Source: Euonymus europaeus
Lineage: Eukaryota; Streptophyta; Magnoliopsida; Celastrales; Celastraceae
Direction: 5' to 3'
Assembly (NCBI GenBank): GCA_963580455.1
Contig: OY756960.1
Location: 186,001 to 250,000 of the forward strand
Length of the DNA stretch: 64,000 bases
Shown: positions 39,081 to 52,223 of the stretch, piece by piece
Position numbering within the stretch: position 1 is the stretch's first letter
Layout: each line of letters starts with the position of its first letter
Translations under genes and position numbers: made by a program
The notes under the pieces: generated by a model
The model's database searches: none
Seen by the model: the letters and a program-made list of their open reading frames with translations, nothing else
Told to the model about the DNA's origin: nothing

Positions 39081-41155
39081 ATAAAACCGTTTACGTAAAG
39101 AAACCACATTTCGCGGCTAACTAGGTGAAACGAGACCTACTAGCCACGAGTTCTGAAATCAAAATCCGAAACGCCAGGATTGTAAAGCTCGAAAAGTAGT
39201 GTGTAATCAAGCTAAAAATCACTGAATTCAGAACTCGGAGTCAACGGATATTCGTAAAACCGTTTACGTAAAGAAACCACATTTCGCGGCTAACTAGGTG
39301 AAATGAGACCTACAAGCCACGAGTTCCGAAATCAAAATCCGAAACGCTAGGATAGTAGAGCTCAAAAAGTAGTGTGTAATCAAGCAAAAAATCACCGAAT
39401 TGAGAACTCGGAGTCAACGGATATTCACAAAACCGTTTACGTAAAGAAACCACATTTCGCGGCTAAATAGGTGAATCGAGACCTACTAGCCACGAGTTCT
39501 GAAATCAAAATCCGAAATGCCAAGATTGTAGAGCTCGAAAAGTAGTGTGAAATCAAGCTAAAAATCACCGAATTCAGAACCGGAGTCAACGGATATTCAT
39601 AAAACCGTTTACGTAAAGAAACCACATTTCGCGGCGAACTAGGTGAAACGAGACCTACTAGCCACGAGTTCTGAAATAAAAATCCGAAACACCAGGATTG
39701 TAGAGCTCGAAAAGTAGGGTGTAGTCAAGCAAAAAATCACCGAATTCAGAACTCGGAGTCAACGGATATTCATAAAACCGTTTACGTAAAGAAACCACAT
39801 TTCGCGGCTAAATAAGTGAATCGAGACCTACTAGCCACGAGTTCTGAAATCAAAATCCGAAATGCCAAGATTGTAGAGCTCGAAAAGTAGTGTGAAATCA
39901 AGCTAAAAATCACCTAATTCAGAACTCGGAGTCAACGGATATTCATAAAACCGTTTACGTAAAGAAACCACATTTCGCGGCTAACTAGGTGAAACGAGAC
40001 CTACTAGCCACGAGTTCTGAAAACAAAATCCGAAACGCTAGGATAGTAGAGCTCGAAAAGTAGTGTGTAATCAAGCAAAAAATCACCGAATTCAGAACTC
40101 GGAGTCAACGGATATTCATAAAACCGTTTACGTAAAGAAACCACATTTCGCGGCTAAATAGGTGAATCGAGACCTACTAGCCACGAGTTCTGAAATCAAA
40201 ATCCGAAATTCCAAGATTGTAGAGCTCGAAAAGTAGTGTGAAATCAAGCTAAAAATCACCGAATTCAGAACTCGGAGTCAACGGATATTCATAAAACCGT
40301 TTACGTAAAGAAACCACATTTCGCGGCTAACTAGGTGAAACGAGACGTACTAGCCACAAGTTCTGAAATCAAAATCCGAAACACCAGGATTGTAGAGCTC
40401 GAAAAGTAGTGTGAAATCAAGCTAAAAATCACCGAATTCAGAACTCGGAGTCAACGGATATTCATAAAACCGTTTACGTAAAGAAACCACATTTCGCGGC
40501 TAACTAGGTGAAACGAGACCTACTAGCCACGAGTTCTGAAATCAAAATCCGAAATGCTAGGATAGTAGAGCTCGAAAAGTAGTGTGTAATCAAGCAAAAA
40601 ATCACCGAATTGAGAACTCGGAGTCAACGGATATTCACAAAACCGTTTACGTAAAGAAACCACATTTCGCGGCTAAATAGGTGAATCGAGACCTACTAGC
40701 CACGAGTTCTGAAATCAAAATCCGAAATGCCAGGATTGTAGAGCTCGAAAAGTAGTGTGAAATCAAGCTAAAAATCACCGAATTCAGAACTCGGAGTCAA
40801 CGGATATTCGTAAAACCGTTTACGTAAAGAAACCACATTTCGCGGCTAAATAGGTGAATCGAGACCTACTAGCCACGAGTTCTGAAATCAAAATCCGAAA
40901 TGCCAGGATTGTAGAGCTCGAAAAGTAGTGTGAAATCAAGCTAAAAATCACCGAATTCAGAACTCGGAGTCAACGGATATTCATAAAACCGTTTACGTAA
41001 AGAAACCACGTTTCGCGGCTAAATAGGTTAATCGAGACCTACTAGCCACGAGTTCTGAAATCAAAATCCGAAATGCCAGGATTGTAGATCTCGAAAAGTA
41101 GTGTGAAATCAAGCTAAAAATCACCGAATTCAGTAGTCGGAGTCAACGGATATTC
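39081..41155 (+). repeat. Region III shortened unit (12 monomers, 2075 bp)
   Basis: Starts where a third 21-mer would be expected but has lost nine monomers. After one ACGCCAGGATTGTAAAG monomer comes a fusion monomer (39254). From there the order is that of 21-mer monomers 11 to 21, with a one-base deletion (GAACCGGAG) near 39580. Confidence 0.88.
39254..39426 (+). repeat. Chimeric monomer: seven-monomer deletion junction
   Basis: The left part (GAAATGAGACCTACAAGCC, GAGTTCCGAA) matches the 21-mer monomer at 35967. The right part (GAGCTCAAAAAG, GTGTGTAATC, ATTGAGAACTC) matches that at 37178, which lies seven monomers further on. It is a second fusion within a monomer at equivalent positions. 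Confidence 0.85.
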
Positions 41156-42712
41156 ATAAAACCGTTTACGTAAAGAAACCACATTTCGCGGCTAACTAGG
41201 TGAAACGAGACCTACTAGCCACGAGTTCTGAAATCAAAATCCGAAACGCTAGGATAGTAGAGCTCGAAAAGTAGTGTGTAATCAAGCAAAAAATCACCGA
41301 ATTCAGAACTCGGAGTCAACGGATATTCGTAAAACCGTTTACGTAAAGAAACCACATTTCGCGGCTAACTAGGTGAAATGAGACCTACAAGCCACGAGTT
41401 CCGAAATCAAAATCCGAAACACCAGGATTGTAGAGCTCGAAAAGTAGTGTGAAATCAAGCTAAAAATCAACGAATTCAGAACTCGGAGTCAACGGATATT
41501 CATAAAACTTTTTACGTAAAGAAACCACATTTTGCGGCTAACTAGATGAATCGAGACCTTGTAGCCACGAGTTCTGAAATCAAAAACCGAAAACCCAAGA
41601 TTGTAGAGCTCGAAAAGTAGTGTGAAATCAAGCTAAAAATCACCGAATTCAGAACTCGGAGTCAACGGATATTCATAAAACCGTTTACGTAAAGAAACCA
41701 CATTTCGCGGCTAACTAGGTGAAATGAGACCTACAAGCCACGAGTTCCGAAATCAAAATCCGAAACGCTAGGATTGTACAGCTCGAAAAGTAGTGTGAAA
41801 TCAAGCTAAAAATCACTGAATTCAGAACTCGGAGTCAACGGATATTCATAAAACTGTTTACGTAAAGAAACCACATTTCGCGGCTAACTAGATGAATCGA
41901 GACCTACTAGCCACGAGTTCTGAAATCGAAAACAGAAAACCCAAGATTGTAGAGCTCGAAAAGTAGTGTGAAATCAAGCTAAAAATCACCGAATTCAGAA
42001 CTCGGAGTCAACGGATATTCATAAAACCGTTTACGTAAAGAAACCACATTTCGCGGCTAACTAGGTGAAACGAGACCTACTAGCCACGAGTTCTGAAATC
42101 AAAATCCGAAATGCTAGGATAGTAGAGCTCGAAAAGTAGTGTGTAATCAAGCAAAAAATCACCGAATTGAGAACTCGGAGTCAACGGATATTCACAAAAC
42201 CGTTTACGTAAAGAAACCACATTTCGCGGCTAAATAGGTGAATCGAGACCTACTAGCCACGAGTTCTGAAATCAAAATCCGAAATGCCAGGATTGTAGAG
42301 CTCGAAAAGTAGTGTGAAATCAAGCTAAAAATCACCGAATTCAGAACTCGGAGTCAACGGATATTCGTAAAACCGTTTACGTAAAGAAACCACATTTCGC
42401 GGCTAAATAGGTGAATCGAGACCTACTAGCCACGAGTTCTGAAATCAAAATCCGAAATGCCAGGATTGTAGAGCTCGAAAAGTAGTGTGAAATCAAGCTA
42501 AAAATCACCGAATTCAGAACTCGGAGTCAACGGATATTCATAAAACCGTTTACGTAAAGAAACCACGTTTCGCGGCTAAATAGGTTAATCGAGACCTACT
42601 AGCCACGAGTTCTGAAATCAAAATCCGAAACACCAGGATTGTACAGCTCGAAAAGTAGTGTGAAATCAAGCTAAAAATCACTGAATTCAGAACTCGGAGT
42701 CAACGGATATTC
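41156..42712 (+). repeat. Region III shortened unit (9 monomers, 1557 bp)
   Basis: Bounded by CCACGTTTCGCGG/GGTTAATCG monomers at 40983 and 42540. It contains two GAGACCTACAAGCC monomers and two CTAGATGAATCG monomers, then four monomers like 42,0-42,6 kb counterparts of 40,4-41,0 kb (ATGCTAGGATAG, ATGCCAGG, TTCGTAAAACCG, CCACGTTTCG). Confidence 0.85.
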
Positions 42713-43577
42713 ATAAAACTGTTTACGTAAAGAAACCACATTTCGCGGCTAACTAGATGAAACGAGACCTACTATCCACGAGTTCTGAAATCGAAAACCG
42801 AAAACCCAAGATTGTAGAGCTCGAAAAGTAGTGTGAAATCAAGCTAAAAATCACCGAATTCAGAACTCGGAGTCAACGGATATTCATAAAACAGTTTACG
42901 TAAAGAAACCACATTTCGCGGCTAACTAGGTGAAACGAGACCTACTAGCCACGAGTTCTGAAATCAAAATCCGAAACACCAGGATTGTAGAGCTCGAAAA
43001 GTAGTGTGAAATCAAGCTAAAAATCACCGAATTCAGAACTCGGAGTCAACGGATATTCATAAAACTGTTTTCGTAAGGAAACCACATTTCGCGGCTAACT
43101 AGATGAAACGAGACCTACTAGCCACGAGTTCTGAAATCAAAATCCGAAATTCCAGGATTGTAGAGCTCGAAAAGTAGTGTGAAATCAAGCTAAAAATCAC
43201 CGAATTCAGAACCCTGAGTGAACGGATATTCATAAAACCGTTTATGTAAAGAAACCACATTTCGCGGCTAACTAGGTGAAATGAGACCTACTAGCCACGA
43301 GTTCTGAAATAAAAATCCGAAACACCAGGATTGTAGAGCTCGAAAAGTAGTGTGAAATCAAGCTAAAAATCACTGAATTCAGAACTCGGAGTCAACGGAT
43401 ATTCATAAAACCGTTTACATAAAGAAACCACGTTTCGCGGCTAAATAGGTTAATCGAGACCTACTAGCCACGAGTTCTGAAATCAAAATCCGAAATTCCA
43501 GGATTGTAGAGCTCGAAAAATAGTGTGAAATCAAGCTAAAAGTCACCGAATTCAGAAGTCGGAGTCAACGGATATTC
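42713..43577 (+). repeat. Region III last unit (5 monomers, 865 bp)
   Basis: Ends with the last CCACGTTTCGCGG/GGTTAATCG monomer (43405). The block carries several private changes not seen elsewhere, including TTTTCGTAAGG, ACCCTGAGTGAACGG and TTTATGTAAAG, so homogenisation seems weaker here. Confidence 0.82.
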
Positions 43578-45480
43578 ATAAAACCGTTCACGTAAAGAAA
43601 CCACATTTCGCGGCTAACTAGGTGAAACGAGACCTACTAGCCACGAGTTCTGAAATCAAAATCCGAAATGCTAGGATAGTAGAGCTCGAAAAGTAGTGTG
43701 TAATCAAGCAAAAAATCACCGAATTCAGAACTCGGAGTCAACGGATATTCATAAAACTGTTTACGTAAAGAAACCACATTTCGCGGCTAACTAGATGAAA
43801 CGAGACCTACTATCCACGAGTTCTGAAATCGAAAACCGAAAACTCAAGATTGTAGAGCTCGAAAAGTAGTGTCAAATCAAGCTAAAAATCACCGAATTCA
43901 GAAATCGGAGTCAACGGATATTCATAAAACCGTTTACGTAAAGAAACCACATTTCGCGGCTGACTAGGTGAAACGAGACCTACTAGCCACGAGTTCTGAA
44001 ATCAAAATCCGAAATGCCAGGATTGTAGAGCTCGAAAAGTAGTGTGAAATCAAGCTAAAAATCACCGAATTCAGAACTCGGAGTCAAAGGATATTCATAA
44101 AACCATTTACGTAAAGAAACCACATTTCGCGGCTAACTAGGTGAAACGAGAACTACTAGCCACGAGTTCTGAAATCAAAATCCGAAACGCCAGGATTGTA
44201 GAGCTCGAAAAGTAGTGTGTAATCAAGCTAAAAATCTCCGAATTCAGAACTCGGAGTCAACGGATATTCATAAAACCGTTTACGTAAAGAAACCACATTT
44301 CGCGGCTGACTAGGTGAAACGAGACCTACTAGCCACGAGTTCTGAAATCAAAATCCGAAATGCCAGGATTGTAGAGCTCGAAAAGTAGTGTGAAATCAAG
44401 CTAAAAATCAGCGAATTCAGAACTCGGAGTCAAAGGATATTCATAAAACCATTTACGTAAAGAAACCACATTTCGCGGCTAACTAGGTGAAACAAGACCT
44501 ACTAGCCACGAGTTCTGAAATCAAAATCCGAAACGCTTGGATTGTAGAACTCGAAAAGTAGTGTGTAATCAAGCAAAAAATCACCGAATTCAGAACTCGG
44601 AGTCAACGGATATTCATAAAACCGTTTACGTAAAGAAACCACATTTCGAGGCTAAATAGGCGAATCGAGACCTACTAGCCACGAGTTCTGAAATCAAAAT
44701 CCGAAATGCCAGGATTGTAGAGCTCGAAAAGTAGTGTGAAATCAAGCTAAAAATCACCGAATTCAGAACTCGGAGTCAAAGGATATTCATAAAACCATTT
44801 ACGTAAAGAAACCACATTTCGCGGCTAACAAGGTAAAACGAGACCAACTAGTCACAACTTCTGAAATCAAAATCCGAAATGACAGGATCGTAGAGCTCGA
44901 AAAGTAGTGTGAAATCAAGCTAAAAATCACCGAATTCAGAACTCGGAGTCAACTGATATTCATAAAACCGTTTTCGTAAAGAAACCACATCTCGCGGCTA
45001 ACTAGATGAAACGAGACCTACTAGCCACGAGTTCTGAAATCAAAAACCAAAAGCCCAGGATTGTAGAGCTCGAAAAGTATTGTCAAATCAAGCTAAAAAT
45101 CACCGAATTCAGAAATCGGAGTCAACGGATATTCATAAAACCGTTTACGTAAAGAAACCACATTTCGCGGCTAACTAGGTGAAACGAGAACAACTAGCCA
45201 CGAGTTCTGAAATCAAAATCCGAAAAAACAGGATTGTAGAGCTCGAAAAGTAGTGTGAAATCAAGCTAAAAATCACCGAATTCAGAACTCGGAGCCAACG
45301 GATATTCATAAAACCGTTTACGTAAAGAAACCACATTTTGCGGCTAACTAGGTGAAACGAGACCTACTAGCCACGAGTTCTGAAATCAAAATCCGAAACG
45401 CTAAGATAGTAGAGCTCGAAAAGTAGTGTGTAATCAAGCAAAAAATCACCGAATTCAGAACTCGGAGTCAACGGATATTC
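43578..45480 (+). repeat. Transition zone between higher-order families (11 monomers)
   Basis: Exactly 11 x 173 bp. Monomers are of mixed type and carry many single variants (CGTTCACG, GGCTGACTAGG, CCACAACTTC, AACTGATATTC). CAAAGGATATTC with AAACCATTTACG appears here for the first time (near 44090, 44441 and 44782) and is then characteristic of Region IV. Confidence 0.8.
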
Positions 45481-45999
45481 ACAAAACCGTTTACGTAAAG
45501 AAACCACATTTCGCGGCTAAATAGGTGAATCGAGACCTACTAGTTACGAGTTCTGAAATCAAAATCCGAAACAACAGGATTGTAGAGCTCGAAAAGTAGT
45601 GTGAAATCAAGCTAAAAATCACCGAATTCAGAACTCGGAGTAAACGGATATTCATAAAACCGTTTACGTAAAGAAAGCACATTTCGCGGCTAACTAGGTG
45701 ACACGAGACCTACTAGCCACGAGTTCTGAAATCAAAATCCGAAACGCTAGGATTGTAGAGCTCGAAAAGTAGTGTGTAATCAAGCAACAAATCACTGAAT
45801 TCAGAACTCGGAGTCAACGGATATTCACAAAACCGTTTACGTAAAGAAACCACATTCCGCGGCTAAATACGTGAATCGAGACCTACTAGCCACGAGTTCT
45901 GAAATAAAAATCCGAAATGCCAGGATTGTAGAGCTCGAAAAGTAGTGTGAAATCAAGCTAAAAATCACCGAATTCAGAACTCGGAGTCAACGGATATTC

Positions 46000-47037
46000 A
46001 TAAAACCGTTTACGTAAAGAAACCACATTTCGCGGCTAACTAGGTGAAACGAGACCTACTAACCACGAGTTCTGAAATCTAAATCCGAAACACCAAGATT
46101 GTAGAGCTCGAAAATTAGTGTGAAATCATGCTAAAAATCAGCGAATTCAGAACTCGGAGTCAACGGATATTCATAAAACTGTTTACATAAAGAAACCACA
46201 TTTTGCGGCTAACTAGATGAAACGAGACCTACTAGCCACGAGTTCTGAAATCGAAAACCGAAAACCCAGGATTGTAGAGCTCGAAAAGTAGTGTGAAATC
46301 AAGCTAAAAATCACCGAATTCAGAACTCGGAGTCAATGGATATTCATAAAACCGTTTACGTAAAGAAACCACATTTCGCGGCTAACTAGGTGAAACGAGA
46401 CCTACTAGCCACGAGTTCTGAAATCAAAATCCGAAACACCAAGATTGTAGAACTTGAAAAGTAGTGTGAAATCAAGCTAAAAATCACCGAATTCAGAAAT
46501 CGGAGTCAACGGATATTTATAAAACTGTTTACGTAAAGAAACCACATTTCGCGGCTAACTAGGTGAAACGAGACCAACTGGCCACGAGTTCTCAAATCAA
46601 AATCCGAAATGCCAGGATCGTAGAGCTCAAAACGTAGTGTGAAATCAAGCTAAAAATCACCGAATTCAGAACTCGGAGTCAACGGATATTCATAAAACCG
46701 TTTACGTAAAGAAACCACATTTCGCGGCTAACTTGGTGAAATGAGACCAACTAGCCACGAGTTATGAAATCAAAATCCGAAAACCCAGGATTGTAGAGCT
46801 CGAAAAATAGTGTGAAATCAAGCTAAAAATCACCGAATTCGGAACTCGAAGTCAACGGATATTCATAAAACCGTTTACGTAAAGAAACCACATTTTGCGG
46901 CTAACTAGGTTAAATGAGACTTACTAGCCACGAGTTCTGAAATAAAAATCCGAAACGCTAGGATTGTTGAGCTCGAAAAGTAGTGTGTAATCAAGCTAAA
47001 AATCACCGAATTCAGAACTCGGAGTCAACGGATATTC
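46000..47037 (+). repeat. Region IV six-monomer block X, copy 1
   Basis: Order: CTACTAACC/ATCTAAATCC with CATGC; AAACTGTTTACATAAAG with CTAGATG; CAATGGATATTC with GTAGAACTTG; ATTTATAAAACTG with TCTCAAATC; AACTTGG with AAAACCCAGG and TTCGGAACTC; and GGTTAAATGAGACTTAC with GGATTGTTGAG. Closest copy is 52224-53261. Confidence 0.85.
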
Positions 47038-48247
47038 ATAAAACCGTTTACGTAAAGAAACCACATTTCGCGGCTAAATAGGTGAATCGAGACCTACTAG
47101 CCACGAGTTCTAAAATCAAAATCCGAAATGCCAAGATTGTAGAGCTCGAAAAGTAGTGTGAAATCAAGCTAAAAATCACCGAATTCAGAACTCGGAGTCA
47201 ACGGATATTCATAAAACCGTTTACGTAAAGAAACCACATTTCGCGGCTAACTACGTGAAACGAGACCTACTAGCCACGAGTTCTGAAATCAAAATCCGAA
47301 ACACCAGGATTGTAGAACTTGAAAAGTAGTGTGAAATCAAGCTAAAAATCACCGAATTCAGAACTCGGAGTCAACGGATATTCATAAAACTGTTTACGTA
47401 AAGAAACGACATTTCGCGGCTAACTAGGTGAAACGAGACCAACTAGCCACGAGTTCTGAAATCAAAATCCGAAAATCCAGGATCGTAGAGCTCAAAAAGT
47501 AGTGCGAAATCAAGCCAAAAATCACCGAATTCAGAACTCGGAGTCAACGGATATTCATAAAACCGTTTACGTAAAGAAACGACATTTCGCGGCTAACTTG
47601 GTGAAACGAGACCAACTAGCCACGAGTTCTGAAATCAAAATTCGAAAACCCAGGATTGTAGAGCTCGAAAAGTAATTTGAAATCAAGCTAAAAATCACCG
47701 ACTTCAGAACTCGGAGTAAACGGATATTCATAAAACCGTTTACGTAAAGAAACCACATTTCGCGGCTAAGTAGGTGAAATGAGACCTACTAGCCACGAGT
47801 TCTGAAATCAAAATCCGAAATGCCAGGATTGTAGAGCTCAAAAAGTAGTGTGAAATCAAGCTAAAAATCACCGAATTCAGAACTCGGAGTCAAAGGATAT
47901 TCATAAAACCGTTTACGTAAAGAAACCACATTTCGCGGCTAACTAGGTGAAACGAGACCTACTAGCCACGAGTTCTGAAATCAAAATCCGAAACTCTAGG
48001 ATTGTAGAGCTCGAAAAGTAGTGTGTAATCAAGCAAAAAATCACCGAATTCGGAACTCGGAGTCAACGGATATTCACAAAACCGTTTACGTAAAGAAACC
48101 ACATTTCGCGGCTAAATAGGTGAAACGAGACCTACTAGCCACGAGTTCTGAAATCAAAATCCGAAATTCCAGGATTGTAGAGCTCGAAAGTAGTGTGAAA
48201 TCAAGCTAAAAATCACCGAATTCAGAACTCGGAGTCAACGGATATTC

Positions 48248-49283
48248 ATAAAACCGTTTACGTAAAGAAATCACATTTCGCGGCTAACTAGGTGAAACGA
48301 GACCGACTAGCCACGAGTTCTGAAATCAAAATCCGAAACGCTAGGATTGTAGAGCTCGAAAAGTAGTGTGTAATCAAGCAAAAAATCACCGAATTCAGAA
48401 CTCGGAGTCAACGATATTCACAAAACCGTTTACGTAAAGAAACCACATTTCGCGGCTAACTAGGTGAAACGAGACCTACTAGCCACGAGTTCTGAAATCA
48501 AAATCCGAAACGCTAGGATTGTAGAGCTCGAAAAGTAGTGTGTAATCAAGCAAGAAATCACCAAATTCAGAACTCGGAGTCAACGATATTCACAAAACCG
48601 TTTACGTAAAGAAACCACATTTCGCGGCTAAATAGGTGAATCGAGACCTACTAGCCACGAGTTCTGAAACCAAAATCCGAAATTCCAGGATTGTAGAGCT
48701 CGAAAAGTAGTGTGAAATCAAGCTAGAAATCACCGAATTCAGAACTCGGAGTCAACGGATATTCATAAAACCGTTTACGTAAAGAAACCACATTTTGTGG
48801 CTAACTAGATGAAACGAGACCTACTAGCCACGATTTCTGAAATCAAAATCCGAAAATCCAGGATTGTAGAGCTCGAAAAGTAGTGTGAAATCAAGCTAAA
48901 AATCACCGAATTCAGAACTCGGAGTCAACGGATATTCATAAAACCGTTTACGTAAAGAAACCACATTTCGCGGCTAACTAGGTGAAACGAGACCAACTAG
49001 CCACAAGTTCTGAAATCAAAATCCGAAATGCCAAGATCGTAGAACTCGAAAAGTAGTGTGAAATCAAGCTAAAAATCACCGAATGCAAAACTCGGAGTCA
49101 AGGGATATTCATAAAACCGTTTACGTAAAGAAACCACATTTTGCGGCTAACTAGGTGAAACGAGACCTACTAGCCACGAGTTCTGAAATCAAAATCCGAA
49201 AAGCCAGGATTGTAGAGCTCGAAAAGTAGTGTGAAATCAAGCTAAAAATCACCGAATTCAGAACTCGGAGTCAACGGATATTC
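48248..49283 (+). repeat. Region IV six-monomer block Y, copy 1 (1036 bp)
   Basis: Order: GAAATCACATTTCG with GACCGACTAGCC; ACGCTAGG with CAAGAAATCACC; GAAACCAAAATCCG with ATTCCAGG; ATTTTGTGGC with CGATTTCTG; CCACAAG with GAATGCAAAACTC and TCAAGGGATATTC; ATTTTGCGG with AAAAGCCAGG. The two first monomers end AACGATATTC, giving 1038 less two. Other copies start at 53607, 54643 and 62421. Confidence 0.87.
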
Positions 49284-51185
49284 ATAAAACCGTTTACGTA
49301 AAGAAACCACATTTCGCGGCTAACTAGGTGAAACGAGACCTACTAGCCACGAGTTCTGAAATCGAAATCCGAAACTCTAGGATTGTAGAGCTTGAAAAGT
49401 AGTGTGTAATCAAGCAAAAAATCACCGAATTCAGAACTCGGAGTCAACGGATATTCACAAAACCGTTTACGTAAAGAAACCACATTTCGCGGCTAGCTAG
49501 GTGAAACGAGACCTACTAGCCACGAGTTCTGAAATCAAAATCCGAAATTCCAGGATTGTAGAGCTTGAAAGTAGTGTGAAATCAGGCTAAAAATCACCGA
49601 ATTCAGAACTCGGAGTCAACGGATATTCATAAAACCGTTTACGTAAAGAAACCACATTTCGTGGCTAACTAGGTGAATCGAGACCTACTAGCCACGAGTT
49701 CTGAAATCAAAATCCGAAACGCTAGGATTGTAGAACTCGAAAAGTAGTGTGTAATCAAGCAAAAAATCACCGAATTCAGAACTCGGAGTCAACGGATATT
49801 CATAAAACCGTTTACGTAAAGAAACCACATTTCGCGGCTAAATAGGCGAATCGAGACCTACTAGCCACGAGTTCTGAAATCAAAATCCGAAATGCCAGGA
49901 TTGTAGAGCTCGAAAAGTAGTGTGAAATCAAGCTAAAAATCACCGAATTCAGAACTCGGAGTCAAAGGATATTCATAAAACCATTTACGTAAAGAAACCA
50001 CATTTCGCGGCTAACAAGGTGAAACGAGACCAACTAGCCACAAGTTCTGAAATCAAAATCCGAAACGACAGGATCGTAGAGCTCGAAAAGTAGTGTGAAA
50101 TCAACCTAAAAATCACCTAATTCAGAACTCGGAGTCAACGGATATTCATAAAACCGTTTTCGTAAAGAAACCACATCTCGCAGCTAACTGGATGAAACGA
50201 GACCTACTGGCCACGAGTTCTGAAATCAAAAACCGAAATCCTAGGATTGTAGAGCTCGAAAAGTAGTGTCAAATCAAGCTAAAAATCAACGAATTCAGAA
50301 CTCGGAGTCAACGGATATTCATAAAACCGTTTAAGTAAAGAAACCACATTTCGCGGCTAACTAGGTGAAACGAGAACAACTAGCCACGAGTTCTGAAATC
50401 AAAATCCGAAAAAACAGGATTGTAGAGCTCGAAAAGTAGTGTGAAATCAAGCTAAAAATCACCGAATTCAGAACTCGGAGCAAACGGATATTCATAAAAC
50501 CGTTTACGTAAAGAAACCACATTTTGCGGCTAACGAGGTGAAACGAGACCTACTAGCCACGAGTTCTGAAATCAAAATCCGAAACGCTAGGATAGTAGAG
50601 CTCGAAAAGTAGTGTGTAATCAAGCAAAAAATCACCGAATTCAGAACTCGGAGTCAACGGATATTCACAAAACCGTTAACGTAAAGAAACCACATTTCGC
50701 GGCTAAATAGGTGAATCGAGACCTACTACTTACGAGTTCTGAAATCAAAATCCAAAACAACAGGATTGTAGAGCTCGAAAAGTAGTGTGAAATCAAGCTA
50801 AAAATCACCGAATTCAGAACTCGGAGTCAACGGATATTCATAAAACCGTTTACGTAAAGAAAGCACATTTCGCGGCTAACTAGGTGAAACGAGACCTACT
50901 AGCCACGAGTTCTGAAATCAAAATCCAAAACGCTAGGATTGTAGAGCTCGAAAATTAGTGTGTAATCAAGCAACAAATCACTGAATTCAGAACTCGGAGT
51001 CAACGGATATTCACAAAACCGTTTACGTAAAGAAACCACATTCTGCGGCTAAATACGTAAATCGAGACCTACTAGCCACGAGTTCTGAAATAAAAATCCG
51101 AAATGCCAGGATTGTAGAGCTCGAAAAGTAGTGTGAAATCAAGCTAAAAATCACCGAATTCAGAACTCGGAGTCAACGGATATTC

Positions 51186-52223
51186 ATAAAACCGTTTACG
51201 TAAAGAAACCACATTTCGCGGCTAACTAGGTGAAACGAGACCTACTAACCACGAGTTCTGAAATCAAAATCCGAAACAGCAAGTTTGTAGAGCTCGAAAA
51301 GTAGTGTGAAATCATGCTAAAAATCACCGAATTCAGAACTCGGAGTCAACGGATATTCATAAAACTGTTTACGTAAAGAAACCACATTTTGCGGCTAACT
51401 AGATGAAACGAGACCTAATAGCCACGAGTTCTGAAATCGAAAAGCGAAAATCCAGGATTGTAGAGCTCGAAAAGTAGTGTGAAATCAAGCTAAAAATCAC
51501 CGAATTCAGAACTCGGAGTCAATGGATATTCATAAAACCGTTTACGTAAAGAAACCACATTTCGCGGCTAACTAGGTGAAACGAGACCTACTAGCCACGA
51601 GTTCTGAAATCAAAATCCGAAACACCAAGATTGTAGAACTTGAAAATTAGTGTGAAATCAAGCTAAAAATCACCGAATTCAGAAATCGGAGTCAACGGAT
51701 ATTTATAAAACTGTTTACGTAAAGAAACCACATTTCGCGGCTAACTAGGTGAAACGAGACCAACTAGCCACGAGTTCTCAAATCAAAATCCGAAACGCCA
51801 GGATCGTAGAGCTCAAAACGTAGTGTGAAATCAAGCTAAAAATCACCGAATTCAGAACTCGGAGTCAACGGATATTCATAAAACCGTTTACGTAAAGAAA
51901 CCACATTTCGCGGCTAACTTGGTGAAACGAGACCAACTAGCCACGAGTTCTGAAATCAAAATCCGAAAACCCAGGATTGTAGAGCTCGAAAAATAGTGTG
52001 AAATCAAGCTAAAAATCACCGAATTCGGAACTCGGAGTCAACGGATATTCATAAAACCGTTTACGTAAAGAAACCACATTTCGCGGCTAACTAGGTGAAA
52101 CGAGACCTACTAACCACGAGTTCTGAAATCTAAATCCGAAACACCAAGATTGTAGAGCTCGAAAAGTAATGTGAAATCAAGCTAAAAATCACCGAATTCA
52201 GAACTCGGAGTCAACGGATATTC
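51186..52223 (+). repeat. Region IV six-monomer block X, copy 2
   Basis: Version with ACAGCAAGTTTG and GAAAAGCGAAAATCC. It resembles the copy starting near 57580 more than its immediate neighbour at 52224. The sixth monomer (52051) has ATCTAAATCC and AGTAATGTG, a near-copy of the first monomer of the next block. Confidence 0.83.

Larger units (their letters stand above)
45481..50666 (+). repeat. Region IV higher-order interval 1 (30 monomers)
   Basis: Opens with a marker monomer carrying CTACTAGTTACGAG and ACAACAGG, followed by a GAAAGCACATTTCG monomer. The length of 5186 bp is 30 x 173 less four, matching two CTCGAAAG/CTTGAAAG and two AACGATATTC deletions. The marker pair returns at 50667. 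Confidence 0.85.
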
